Below are positions 15,201 to 22,298 of a stretch of DNA of 22,298 nt, one piece after another (within the stretch, counting starts at the first letter, position 1; each line of letters opens with the position of its first letter). The translations under genes were made by a program, and so were the position numbers. The DNA lies in contig JAYTCQ010000128.1 of assembly GCA_043736395.1 (NCBI GenBank), forward strand, positions 1 through 22,298, written 5' to 3'. A model generated the notes under the pieces. That model was not told where the DNA came from and did not search any database. It worked only from the letters and a program-made list of their open reading frames with translations. Source of the stretch: JAFDVL01 sp043736395. GTDB taxonomy: Bacteria > Acidobacteriota > Blastocatellia > RBC074.

Positions 15201-15499
15201 GCATCACGTAAAAAGGCGAGTGCGATTCCGTCACCGGCGGGAAGCCTCACTAACTGTTTTCGAGCGTCGGCTTTTTTGTAATCGGTGGTTTGCTTGACGA
15301 CCTTCTGCAAAATCCGCATCGCACGTTTCTGTTGATCTATCGGCAGTAACGAATATCCGATGATGTCGCAAAAAAGTACGTGGGCAATTTCGACACCTTC
15401 ACCGGATTCAGGTTCTGGCGCAGGAGGTTCGATTCGTTGTCGGTCATTTGCGCCAATCACATATTCAACCGTTTTTGTCTCTTCTGATGAAATTGACAT
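12263..15499 (-). CDS. Class III nucleotidyl cyclase-Ser/Thr kinase-PD40 propeller fusion
   Basis: A 1078-aa three-part signalling protein. Residues about 36-200 are a class III cyclase domain: metal-binding Asp45 in LFCDIIGYS, Asp90 in LPAGDGIAL, and the transition-state Asn149 and Arg153 in INLAQR. The residues that choose ATP or GTP are not clear. Residues about 227-495 are a Hanks kinase: GSGGMGEV, Lys256, HRDIKPDN (Asp349), DFG and MGTPTYMSPEQ. One membrane span (about 530-550) is followed by a C-terminal six-bladed-type propeller (about 560-1078) with many SPDGK/SPDGT repeats, probably a sensor. It starts 3 nt after the HlyD stop, with AAGGAA inside the end of hlyD, so translation is coupled. 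With a neighbouring cNMP-binding exporter, the product cyclic nucleotide may act on that transporter. Both catalytic domains look intact. Confidence 0.93.
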   Translation of the reverse strand: MSISSEETKTVEYVIGANDRQRIEPPAPEPESGEGVEIAHVLFCDIIGYSLLPIDQQKRAMRILQKVVKQTTDYKKADARKQLVRLPAGDGIALAFLRDAVAPARCAFEIAAKLKTYPEVRLRIGAHSGPVFRSADINANQNVVGSGINLAQRVMDCGDEGHILVSRNVAEVLGQVSHWHEHLHDLGVREVKHGVRIHLYNLYTNKIGNPEMPTKFRRGTSIRFDRYEILSQLGSGGMGEVFLARDSRLNRRVALKVLPDAIARDVKRLQRFEHEAKAASALNHPNILTIFEFANEEHSHYIVLEYIEGITLTEKIASGQLNLIEILSIVSQVTSALASAHEAGIIHRDIKPDNIMVRRDGLVKVLDFGLAKLSELHKGFQPDDLESPNRIRINTNPGTVMGTPTYMSPEQARGLEVDSRTDIFSLGVVLYEMLTGKRPFEGESDIDVMSAIISDEPSELQMMDSKISPALQKIVRNCLAKKPERRFHSAHDLNFALEMVTGNASKENQTLINLPASITKNVKTIQREKFAWITALVCTILALASLFGMWQMRNKQSPLRTFRQINFRREAIFQASFAPDGKTVVYSGAIDGNTPQIFSLHPGTPVPQPVGNQSMHLLDVSSDGELAVLVNPQYMCFRTFIGTLARMPMLGGSPREIVQDVKFASWSPDGTQLAIIRQVDGKDRLEYPVGKVIYEVSGEMSDVRISPDGKRLAFFEHPVKRDDSGSLAVVDLTGKKNILSDGHWSQRGLVWSPDGTEIFFSASVNGGSFTIFAVTPDGTRRIADQSPGGLILQAVSPDGKWLANRLDYRYGAMAHSAGTEEDIDLTWLKTSKPKALSQDGKTLLFLEDSLVNNNAICIRKIDGSPVVRLGEGIPMDLSPDGKSVLASLSRKPQELVIYPTGAGVTRHLERGKIESYSTARWFRDGKRILISGKESGQRVRFFVQDISGGAPQAVTPEGISDGRISPDGKQILGRSVGGKYMFYSLDGGEPQPVPGLTETDVVIQWSADGASCFTYHALDIPCRVERVNLTTGKREFFREMGPSNRNGLLVMAPIAISDDERSYAYSTYQQMSSLFVVE

Positions 15500-15502
15500 C
15501 GC

Positions 15503-16750
15503 TTAGGGTGTTCCTTTCTTTTCGGGTATTGAATTTTGAGAAGCAGCAGGCTCAGGGGGAGAAACCATGTTTTCCCGGAGTTGACGAATTGGATCAAGGG
15601 CGATGCTCAGCACGGATCGTTTCGCGATGACAATTTCAGCGCGTCCACCCATCCCTGATTTCAATGGAGTTGGCTGACCCATGACACTAATCGAATCGTT
15701 TTCGATTTCGGCAATGGCGCGAAATTCAGAGGTAGAAGTTGTCGGACTAATCCACCGCAGGCTTGCAAATTTTACGCCGTATTGTTGATAAGGGAATGAA
15801 TCGTAAAGAAGTTTTACGCCCTGACCAGTTTTGATTCGACCTGCGCCGTTCTGTGGAATTTGTAATTCCGCGTGCAATTTTTCTTGGGAACAAGATAGCT
15901 CCAACAGAGTTTCACCAGCGCTTACAACAGTAGCTTTTGATTTGACGTGTAAACGTAAAATTGTGCCGGAGCAGGGAGCCGTCACTGTGATTTGATTCCC
16001 TTGATTCTGCGTGACCCATTGTCCTCGTGTGGAAATTAGAATTTTCGTTTTTTCAATTTCTTCTTTTAAAATTCGTTCACGTTCGCGGTGTTCGTTTTGC
16101 TGTAATTGTTCATCGCGTCCTATTTTTTCCAGAGCCGATCTTGCGTCGCGTTGATCATTTTTGATTTGTTCCAATTGACCGTTCAGCTTCGAAACTTCGG
16201 ACTGTTTATCTTTGACAATCGTTCCACCCGCTAATCCTTCGCGGCGCAGTTGGTCGTAGCTTTCAGCGACTTCGCTTGCCATTTTTAGTTCATCGTTTTT
16301 AAGCGCGGTCATGCGTTCGAAATGTTCGATTTGACCTTGTAAACGGCGACGTTCTTCAACCGCTGCGAGTTGTTGACTGCGAGATTTTTCGCTGGCAATG
16401 AGCAGACCTTCATTGGCAGCACGTAGCTGATTTTCGAGCGTACGCAAATCAGCCGATTGATCTCCGGTTTGTTCGGAGCGAATAATAAATAATGTTTCAC
16501 CTTGCTTCACGGTTTGCCCTTCGACCAAATTAACCTGCTGAATAATGCCGTGTCGCAAGGCGCGTACGGGATCAGTGCCGAGCCGTTGTGCAAGCACAAA
16601 CGGTGCTGAAATTGTTTCAGGAATTTGGATCAAAATCGAAGCCGCAACCAAGGAAGCAAAAATTAATATCAACAAATACGACAACCCTCGCGCCGCCCAA
16701 TGTGGGGGATCGCTGGTAAGAAACGGAGTTGGGGGAGATTTTGGATTCAT
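15503..16750 (-). CDS. HlyD-family membrane fusion (periplasmic adaptor) protein
   Basis: A 415-aa adaptor that bridges an inner-membrane ABC exporter to the outer membrane in type I secretion. A cytoplasmic N-terminus leads to one membrane span (about 23-42), a first biotinyl-lipoyl half (HGIIQQVNLVEGQTVKQGET), a long charged coiled coil (about 80-245), the second lipoyl half (VTAPCSGTILRLHVKSKATV) and a beta-barrel region, ending in a Pro-rich tail. The gene lies 89 nt after the ABC transporter gene and 3 nt before the cyclase-kinase, so it is mid-operon. No strong SD precedes its ATG. No outer-membrane TolC partner is in the window. Confidence 0.93.
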   Translation of the reverse strand: MNPKSPPTPFLTSDPPHWAARGLSYLLILIFASLVAASILIQIPETISAPFVLAQRLGTDPVRALRHGIIQQVNLVEGQTVKQGETLFIIRSEQTGDQSADLRTLENQLRAANEGLLIASEKSRSQQLAAVEERRRLQGQIEHFERMTALKNDELKMASEVAESYDQLRREGLAGGTIVKDKQSEVSKLNGQLEQIKNDQRDARSALEKIGRDEQLQQNEHRERERILKEEIEKTKILISTRGQWVTQNQGNQITVTAPCSGTILRLHVKSKATVVSAGETLLELSCSQEKLHAELQIPQNGAGRIKTGQGVKLLYDSFPYQQYGVKFASLRWISPTTSTSEFRAIAEIENDSISVMGQPTPLKSGMGGRAEIVIAKRSVLSIALDPIRQLRENMVSPPEPAASQNSIPEKKGTP

Positions 16751-16839
16751 AAATTTTTTGAAAAGGGGCTACTGTCACAAGCACTTATTGACAAGAATGC
16801 AAAGACCAAAAATCAAAACCCAAAGGTCAAAGTTTTCGA

Positions 16840-19800
16840 TTATTCAAATCCTAATTGCTGACTATTCAAGTAATAATACAAACCTTGTTGCTTCATTAAT
16901 TCGTCGTGCGAACCGTGTTCTGCGAGTTTGCCTTTTTCGAGAACGAGGATTGCATCGGCATTGCGAATCGTACTCAAACGATGCGCGATGACGAAGGATG
17001 TTCGCCCTTTCATCAGCACTTCCATATTGTCTTTAATGACCTTTTCAGATTCGGTATCAAGTGCGCTTGTCGCCTCATCGAAAATCAAAATCGGAGGCTG
17101 ACAATAGAGCGCACGCGCAATCGCGATTCGTTGTTTTTGTCCGCCGGAAAGCGTTAGCCCTGATTCGCCAACTTTAGTTTCATAGCCTGCGGGTAAACGC
17201 TCCGCGAACTGATGAACATTGGCGACGCGGGCTGCCCAGATGACGCGATCCATGTCGGGTTCTTCATCACCAAAGCCGATGTTTCGCGCAATGGTTTCAT
17301 TGAAAAGATAATTGTCCTGCAAGACGAATCCGATCTGCCTGCGCAGGTCGCGGTAATTCAAAGTTTTCAATTCCATCCCGTCAAACAGCACTGCGCCGGA
17401 AGTTGGTTCCAACAATCCTGCGAGGCATTTAATCAGCGTAGTTTTACCGGAGCCGCTGCGTCCAACCACTGCAATTAATTTTCCGGCTGGTACCTCAAAC
17501 GTGATGCCTTCCAGAATTTTTGGCGATTCAGAACCGCCGTATTGAAAGCCGACATCCTTGAGGCTGATCGCGCCTTCCAATCTTTTGACGGGGATCAATC
17601 TCGCGTGATCATGACCTTGTTCCGGTTCCTGATCGAAGATGTCGTCCAGCCGATGTAATAAAACGGAAACTGTTTGATAGCCATCCCAAATTCGCAGCAA
17701 TTCTTTGATCGGACCGTTCGCGAGCGCGATGAGAAAATTGAATGCCATCAGCGCACCAATCGTCATGCGCCCTTCTAAAACCTCAATTGCGCCGAACGCG
17801 AGAAAGAGCATCAACGAAATATAAATTGTCGAAGAGACAGCGCCGTCGTAATACATGCTCGTCAGATACGCTTTGAATTGTTGCCGTGAAAGCGTGTGAA
17901 ATTGATGGAGCATTAATTCGCGCAGCTTACTTTCTGCGCTTAGTGCTTTGATGGTTTCGATGCCTTTAATGGCTTCAATTTGGTGGGATTGATATTTTCC
18001 CTGCGCATCTTCCAGCTCATTAAATATTGGACGTAGTCGCTTTTGGGATACGCGCATCATCAATACATAAAATGGAACAAGCGAAATAAATACCAGTGCA
18101 AGTTTTGGACTGTACGCCACCATCAACGTCAATGAAGCGGCAAGCTGCGTAATATTTGTTAAGCCTGTCGAACTTGAACTCACAAGAAAATCGCGTACCT
18201 GTTTCATCCCCAGCAAGCGTCGCTGAATGTCTCCGGCGCGGCGAGTATTGAAGTACGTCATCGGCAATGCCAGCAGCTTGCGCGTGATGAAATCGAGCGT
18301 TGCCGCATCGAAGCGCACGGCGATAAAAGCCAATAAATACCGCTGTACAATCATCGCGATGATATTGAAACAGAGGACGCCACCCATCGCGATGACGATG
18401 AATCTGAGGAGTTCACGATCTCTTCCGACCAAGACGCGATCCACAATAATTTGCGAAAAAATCGGACGCAGCATTTCCATCGCGCTGATGATAATTGCGA
18501 GTGCTAACGACTTCAGCATTGAACCTGCAAGCGGACGAAAGAACGGCCACATCCAACCAAAACTGGTTTTGCGGCGACGTGTTTTCACTTCTTCTGTTGG
18601 GCGAAGTTCCGCTTCTTTGATGTAATCGAAAAGCACGGAATATCCGCTCCATTGCGCCTCAAATTCCTGACGACTGATGCGCCGTAATCCTTGCGCCGGA
18701 TCAGCCACGCTCAACCATTTTCGTTCGACGTCATAAAGCACCATCCATTGATTTTCGTGCGTGTGGACAATTGCCGGGAGCGGCATGTCGGAAAGAAATT
18801 CAGCTGAAGTTTGAATGGAACGCGCTGCTAAGCCGATCTCTGCTGCTCCGCGTCCGATGCTGCGCAAATTGGAACCTTTCGCTCCCGTGTGAACAATTTG
18901 CCGAATTCGACTGAGGCTGACATTGACATCGAAATACTGACAAATCATGGCGAGGCAAACCGCGCCGCTGTCGGTGTTGTCAATTTGAAAAATATGCGGG
19001 AATTGTCGAAGCCGTTTTCCACTTTTGACGAAGCGTCCATCCGGAGTCGAAAACGGGGTGGTGCTTTGATTGCTGCTTCGTTTTTGATCCAGCTGTCGTG
19101 GGCTTACTTCATCATCAGAGGCAATATTTGCCGGTAACATTTCTTCCGCAAAATCGGCAGGAACGAGAGCATTTTGCCGATAATCATATTGCGCAATTCG
19201 TGAAGAAATTTGCGCTTTGAATTCAGGATAATTTTCGATGAGTGTGCGAAATGTTTCCGGCGTTAATTTTAGCAATCGGCAATCGGAGATCGCTTCAACG
19301 CTGGCTGTACGCGGCGTATTTTTGAAGAGGGAAGCCTCGCCGAAAAAATCTCCTTTATGTAAATCTGTTCGATAATTTCGAATATCTTCTTCTTCAATGA
19401 ATGCGCGGAGCCTGCCTTCTTCAACGATATACATCGCACCTGGCGCGTCTCCTTGTCGAATCACAAGTTCATGTTTTTTGACGGATGTTGGCTGCAGCTC
19501 ATGCAAAAGCAGCGTGAGCGCTTCGACGGGTAATTTAGCAAAAGGCGTGAAGCGCCGAAAAAAATCGTTGAGGCTGCGATGCTTAATTTCAAGATCAAAA
19601 TAGGCTTTCAGTTCGGGATGCTTGCTGAGCAAAGATTGAAATTTATTGCGATCCAGTTTTAAGACTTCGATGTCCGTGATGGCTCTTACTGTTGCGTTGC
19701 GTTTGCCAGATTCGATGAGAGATTTTTTCCCGAAACTGTCGCCAACGTGCAAAACATTTAAGACAATTTCTTCGTTATTTTGTCCTGACTTGATGACCTG

Positions 19801-19974
19801 TGCTCGTCCTGATGCGATCACATAAAACGCAGTCGCTTCTTCACCCTCGACTACCACATCACTCCCGAAAGTAAACGAAAGTGGGACGAAGCTTTCCGCT
19901 ACGATTTCCTTTAAATCAGCAGGGAATGATCTGAACAGAAATAGATTGACGAGCACTTCCTGAGCGCTATACAC
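16840..19974 (-). CDS. ABC exporter with two cNMP-binding domains and degenerate C39-like domain
   Basis: A 1044-aa single-chain peptide/protein exporter. Two CRP-like cyclic-nucleotide-binding domains come first (about 10-125 and 140-260). The second has the canonical phosphate cassette FGEASL and Arg222; the first has FGKKSL in place of the usual Glu. A C39-like domain (about 320-470) follows: the catalytic Cys position is Ser336 (TDSGAVCL) and the His position is Trp410 (ENQWMVLY), while Asp425 (ADPAQG) remains, so leader cleavage is unlikely. Then a six-helix transporter domain (about 485-770) and an ATPase with GRSGSGKTT, LSGGQKQRIAIARAL, ILIFDEATSALD and AHRLS. The order cNMP-C39-ABC resembles cyanobacterial HetC. 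AGAGGAAA before the ATG and an extended -10 promoter support the start. No cargo gene was seen nearby. Confidence 0.95.
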   Translation of the reverse strand: MYSAQEVLVNLFLFRSFPADLKEIVAESFVPLSFTFGSDVVVEGEEATAFYVIASGRAQVIKSGQNNEEIVLNVLHVGDSFGKKSLIESGKRNATVRAITDIEVLKLDRNKFQSLLSKHPELKAYFDLEIKHRSLNDFFRRFTPFAKLPVEALTLLLHELQPTSVKKHELVIRQGDAPGAMYIVEEGRLRAFIEEEDIRNYRTDLHKGDFFGEASLFKNTPRTASVEAISDCRLLKLTPETFRTLIENYPEFKAQISSRIAQYDYRQNALVPADFAEEMLPANIASDDEVSPRQLDQKRSSNQSTTPFSTPDGRFVKSGKRLRQFPHIFQIDNTDSGAVCLAMICQYFDVNVSLSRIRQIVHTGAKGSNLRSIGRGAAEIGLAARSIQTSAEFLSDMPLPAIVHTHENQWMVLYDVERKWLSVADPAQGLRRISRQEFEAQWSGYSVLFDYIKEAELRPTEEVKTRRRKTSFGWMWPFFRPLAGSMLKSLALAIIISAMEMLRPIFSQIIVDRVLVGRDRELLRFIVIAMGGVLCFNIIAMIVQRYLLAFIAVRFDAATLDFITRKLLALPMTYFNTRRAGDIQRRLLGMKQVRDFLVSSSSTGLTNITQLAASLTLMVAYSPKLALVFISLVPFYVLMMRVSQKRLRPIFNELEDAQGKYQSHQIEAIKGIETIKALSAESKLRELMLHQFHTLSRQQFKAYLTSMYYDGAVSSTIYISLMLFLAFGAIEVLEGRMTIGALMAFNFLIALANGPIKELLRIWDGYQTVSVLLHRLDDIFDQEPEQGHDHARLIPVKRLEGAISLKDVGFQYGGSESPKILEGITFEVPAGKLIAVVGRSGSGKTTLIKCLAGLLEPTSGAVLFDGMELKTLNYRDLRRQIGFVLQDNYLFNETIARNIGFGDEEPDMDRVIWAARVANVHQFAERLPAGYETKVGESGLTLSGGQKQRIAIARALYCQPPILIFDEATSALDTESEKVIKDNMEVLMKGRTSFVIAHRLSTIRNADAILVLEKGKLAEHGSHDELMKQQGLYYYLNSQQLGFE

Positions 19975-20026
19975 AATAGTTTCCTCTAGATAAAAATGGG
20001 AACGAATGAAGGGGGAGATTTACGCA

Positions 20027-20054
20027 ATATAGCAGACACCCAGATTCCTTCAAA
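20027..20054 (-). promoter_or_regulatory. Extended -10 sigma-70-type promoter for the exporter operon
   Basis: On the minus strand TTGAAG (plus 20049-20054), 16 nt, then TATATT (plus 20027-20032) preceded by TGC, an extended -10. The predicted start lies near 20020, about 45 nt before the exporter ATG. It is the only good promoter seen for the four-gene cluster. Confidence 0.5.
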
Positions 20055-20111
20055 CGAACACAGGAAAACGGTTAGCGCTTATCGCGAATATTTGAAGTAG
20101 ACAAAGAGGAA

Positions 20112-20142
20112 TTGTAGGGCAGGTTCTCAACCTGCCCTACAA
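20112..20142. repeat. Short palindromic repeat (14-bp arms, 3-nt loop)
   Basis: TTGTAGGGCAGGTT (20112-20125) and AACCTGCCCTACAA (20129-20142) are perfectly complementary around CTC. It is a tight REP-like hairpin lying about 140 bp upstream of the exporter start, and it may also act as a terminator for transcripts coming from the DUF1569 gene. The rest of the 308-bp gap (19975-20282) holds no gene. Confidence 0.6.
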
Positions 20143-20282
20143 CTGCAAATCCACGAAGGGCCAAAAATTCTCCTATGAGTACAGGGGGATTTGGCGAGCA
20201 AAACTGTTCATGCGTTGGAAGATTTTTTTAAAAAAATGTAGAGGGTGAGAAAATGCTCAGGATCAAATCTCTGAAACGCGCA

Positions 20283-20516
20283 TTACAGTCCAAATTGTTT
20301 CAAATGATGATCAATATGTTTGTGTGCGATGATCGCCCATTCTTTCGCATTCAATTTACCGAAGACCGGATGGATGTCGCCTTGAAAATTATCGGGAAGT
20401 GCCGCGATTTTATTGGTTAATTCGAAAACCTTTCTAACGTTCTCGATAAATTCACCAGGCTTTCTGCCGTTCTCTACCTGGCTCATTTCCGGCGAAGTTT
20501 TCACTTCTTTGGGCAT
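20283..20516 (-). CDS. DUF1569/DinB-like protein, C-terminal half after in-frame stop
   Basis: 77 aa from ATG 20516, in the same frame as the ORF at 20526-20735 and separated from it by one TAA and three codons (Ile-Phe-Pro). The sequence fits the second half of DUF1569: PKEVKTSPEM, a helical middle, HPVFGKLNAKEWAIIAHKHI and the typical HHLKQFGL ending with metal-type histidines. No SD precedes this ATG, so independent translation would need reinitiation. It is most simply part of a gene broken by a nonsense change, with about 150 residues if read through. Confidence 0.7.
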   Translation of the reverse strand: MPKEVKTSPEMSQVENGRKPGEFIENVRKVFELTNKIAALPDNFQGDIHPVFGKLNAKEWAIIAHKHIDHHLKQFGL

Positions 20517-20525
20517 TGGAAAAAT

Positions 20526-20735
20526 TTAAAGCACGAGAGGCTTGACTACGTGTTTCGTAATGAAATTTCCCTTGTCTTCGAGCTTGTGCCCAAACGGCAT
20601 TTCGCTCGCCTGCACTAAATGGGAAACCATTTGATGCACAGTCATTATCCCCCAGAGAGCTTTTTCATTCCCAGTTAGTTTTTGTAATCGGGTGATCAGA
20701 TTTGTTTTGTCGGATTCGTTACGAATTGATTTCAT
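20526..20735 (-). CDS. DUF1569/DinB-like protein, N-terminal half
   Basis: 69 aa: MKSIRNESDKTNLITRLQKL, then WGIMTVHQMVSHLVQASEMP, the N-terminal helices of the DUF1569 DinB-fold family with the first metal-type histidines. It ends at TAA 20526-20528, in the middle of the expected fold. It starts 3 nt after the rhodanese stop, so the pair is an operon. The family's biochemical role is unsettled; related DinB-fold proteins include thiol-dependent transferases. As it stands it is a truncated domain. Confidence 0.7.
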   Translation of the reverse strand: MKSIRNESDKTNLITRLQKLTGNEKALWGIMTVHQMVSHLVQASEMPFGHKLEDKGNFITKHVVKPLVL

Positions 20736-20738
20736 AAC

Positions 20739-21104
20739 TTAATCCTCACTGTAGCTGGCATCGCGCCAAGCCTTAATTCCACCCGCCATCGAAAGCACAT
20801 TCGTATAACCCATTTTTTGCAAATTATCAGCGGAAAGTGCAGAACGAAAACCTCCTCCGCAATACAAAACAATTTCGGCGGACTTGTCAGGAATCGCTAC
20901 TTCAATATCGCGCTCAATGATGCCGCGTCCGAAATGTACGGCTCCGGTGGCGTGACCTTTGTCCCATTCGTTGTCTTCGCGGACGTCAATGAAATGAAAT
21001 TCTTCTGCGGCGTCGAGCTTGGTTTTGACTTCGGCGACGGAGATTTCTTTGACGCGCGTTTTCGCGTCATTGCAAAGATTTTCAAATGCTTCTGAGTGTT
21101 TCAT
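20739..21104 (-). CDS. Single-domain rhodanese-like protein
   Basis: A 121-aa sulfurtransferase domain. FHFIDVREDNEWDKGHATGA is the classic first motif, and YCGGGFRSA is the active-site loop with the persulfide-forming Cys followed by a six-residue CxxxxR loop, as in small GlpE/PspE-type enzymes. It ends with the usual GGIKAW. The first 25 residues are a polar helix rather than a signal peptide, so it is cytoplasmic. Only 3 nt separate it from the DUF1569 gene. A palindromic repeat begins about 15 nt upstream of the ATG and no SD is visible there. The donor and acceptor of sulfur are unknown. Confidence 0.93.
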   Translation of the reverse strand: MKHSEAFENLCNDAKTRVKEISVAEVKTKLDAAEEFHFIDVREDNEWDKGHATGAVHFGRGIIERDIEVAIPDKSAEIVLYCGGGFRSALSADNLQKMGYTNVLSMAGGIKAWRDASYSED

Positions 21105-21118
21105 AAAATTAGGTACGA

Positions 21119-21199
21119 TAGGCGTCCCCGCCTGTCGCGGTTATCAGCAGGTGTTTCGCGCAGGGCAATAATGTAAGCAGCGGCAGGCGGGGACGCCTA
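21119..21199. repeat. Inverted-repeat element with 16-bp arms between carB and rhodanese
   Basis: TAGGCGTCCCCGCCTG (21119-21134) and CAGGCGGGGACGCCTA (21184-21199) pair perfectly; a weaker match (GGTACGA versus GATACGG) extends the arms outward. The 49-bp interior has no ORF. It starts 15 nt from the rhodanese ATG and ends 8 nt from the carB stop, filling the whole gap. It may act as the carB terminator and insulate the rhodanese gene. A small GC-rich MITE/REP-like repeat. Confidence 0.7.
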
Positions 21200-21207
21200 C
21201 CGTATCT

Positions 21208-22298
<1,091 letters not shown>

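Overview
The window looks like chromosomal DNA from an acidobacterium, most likely a Blastocatellia relative. This is inferred from gene style: large membrane Ser/Thr kinases fused to TolB/FlgO-like, TPR or PD40-propeller sensor halves, a Tat-signal enolase-superfamily protein, and abundant palindromic intergenic repeats. No rRNA or tRNA gene was seen, so the phylum rests on protein style only.

Left part (1-7700). An HtrA/Deg envelope protease (minus) lies back-to-back with a 33-residue single-membrane-span peptide. The peptide has a strong Shine-Dalgarno and, directly before it, a near-consensus sigma-54 promoter. A small unknown protein (minus) follows, then a sigma-54 activator (bacterial enhancer-binding protein) whose receiver domain lacks the phosphoacceptor Asp. 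A second near-consensus sigma-54 promoter lies just downstream of the activator and faces a 153-aa beta-rich protein. Next come a helix-hairpin-helix protein whose C-terminal beta domain resembles that 153-aa protein, and a GH19/endolysin-like protein without a signal peptide. The activator and its two candidate promoters suggest a local sigma-54 regulon of unknown function, possibly envelope-related.

Middle (7723-9700). A Tat-signal, glucarate-dehydratase-like protein is followed by a scar. The scar holds a pseudogene made of a Ser/Thr-kinase N-terminus joined in frame to an HNH-endonuclease C-terminus, a 192-bp inverted-repeat element, and an out-of-frame copy of a kinase C-terminal tail.

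Middle-right (9689-19974, minus). A four-gene cluster reads, in transcription order: (1) a peptide-exporter-type ABC transporter with two N-terminal cyclic-nucleotide-binding domains and a C39-like domain that has lost its catalytic Cys and His; (2) an HlyD-type membrane fusion protein; (3) a fusion of class III nucleotidyl cyclase, Ser/Thr kinase, membrane span and PD40 propeller; (4) a kinase with FlgO-like and TPR domains. A cyclase beside a cNMP-binding exporter suggests a type I secretion system gated by a locally made cyclic nucleotide and by phosphorylation. The fourth gene carries a palindromic repeat inserted in frame in its kinase activation segment.

Right end (19975-22298). Two palindromic repeats, a DUF1569/DinB-like gene interrupted by one in-frame stop, a single-domain rhodanese, and the C-terminal third of carB running off the window.
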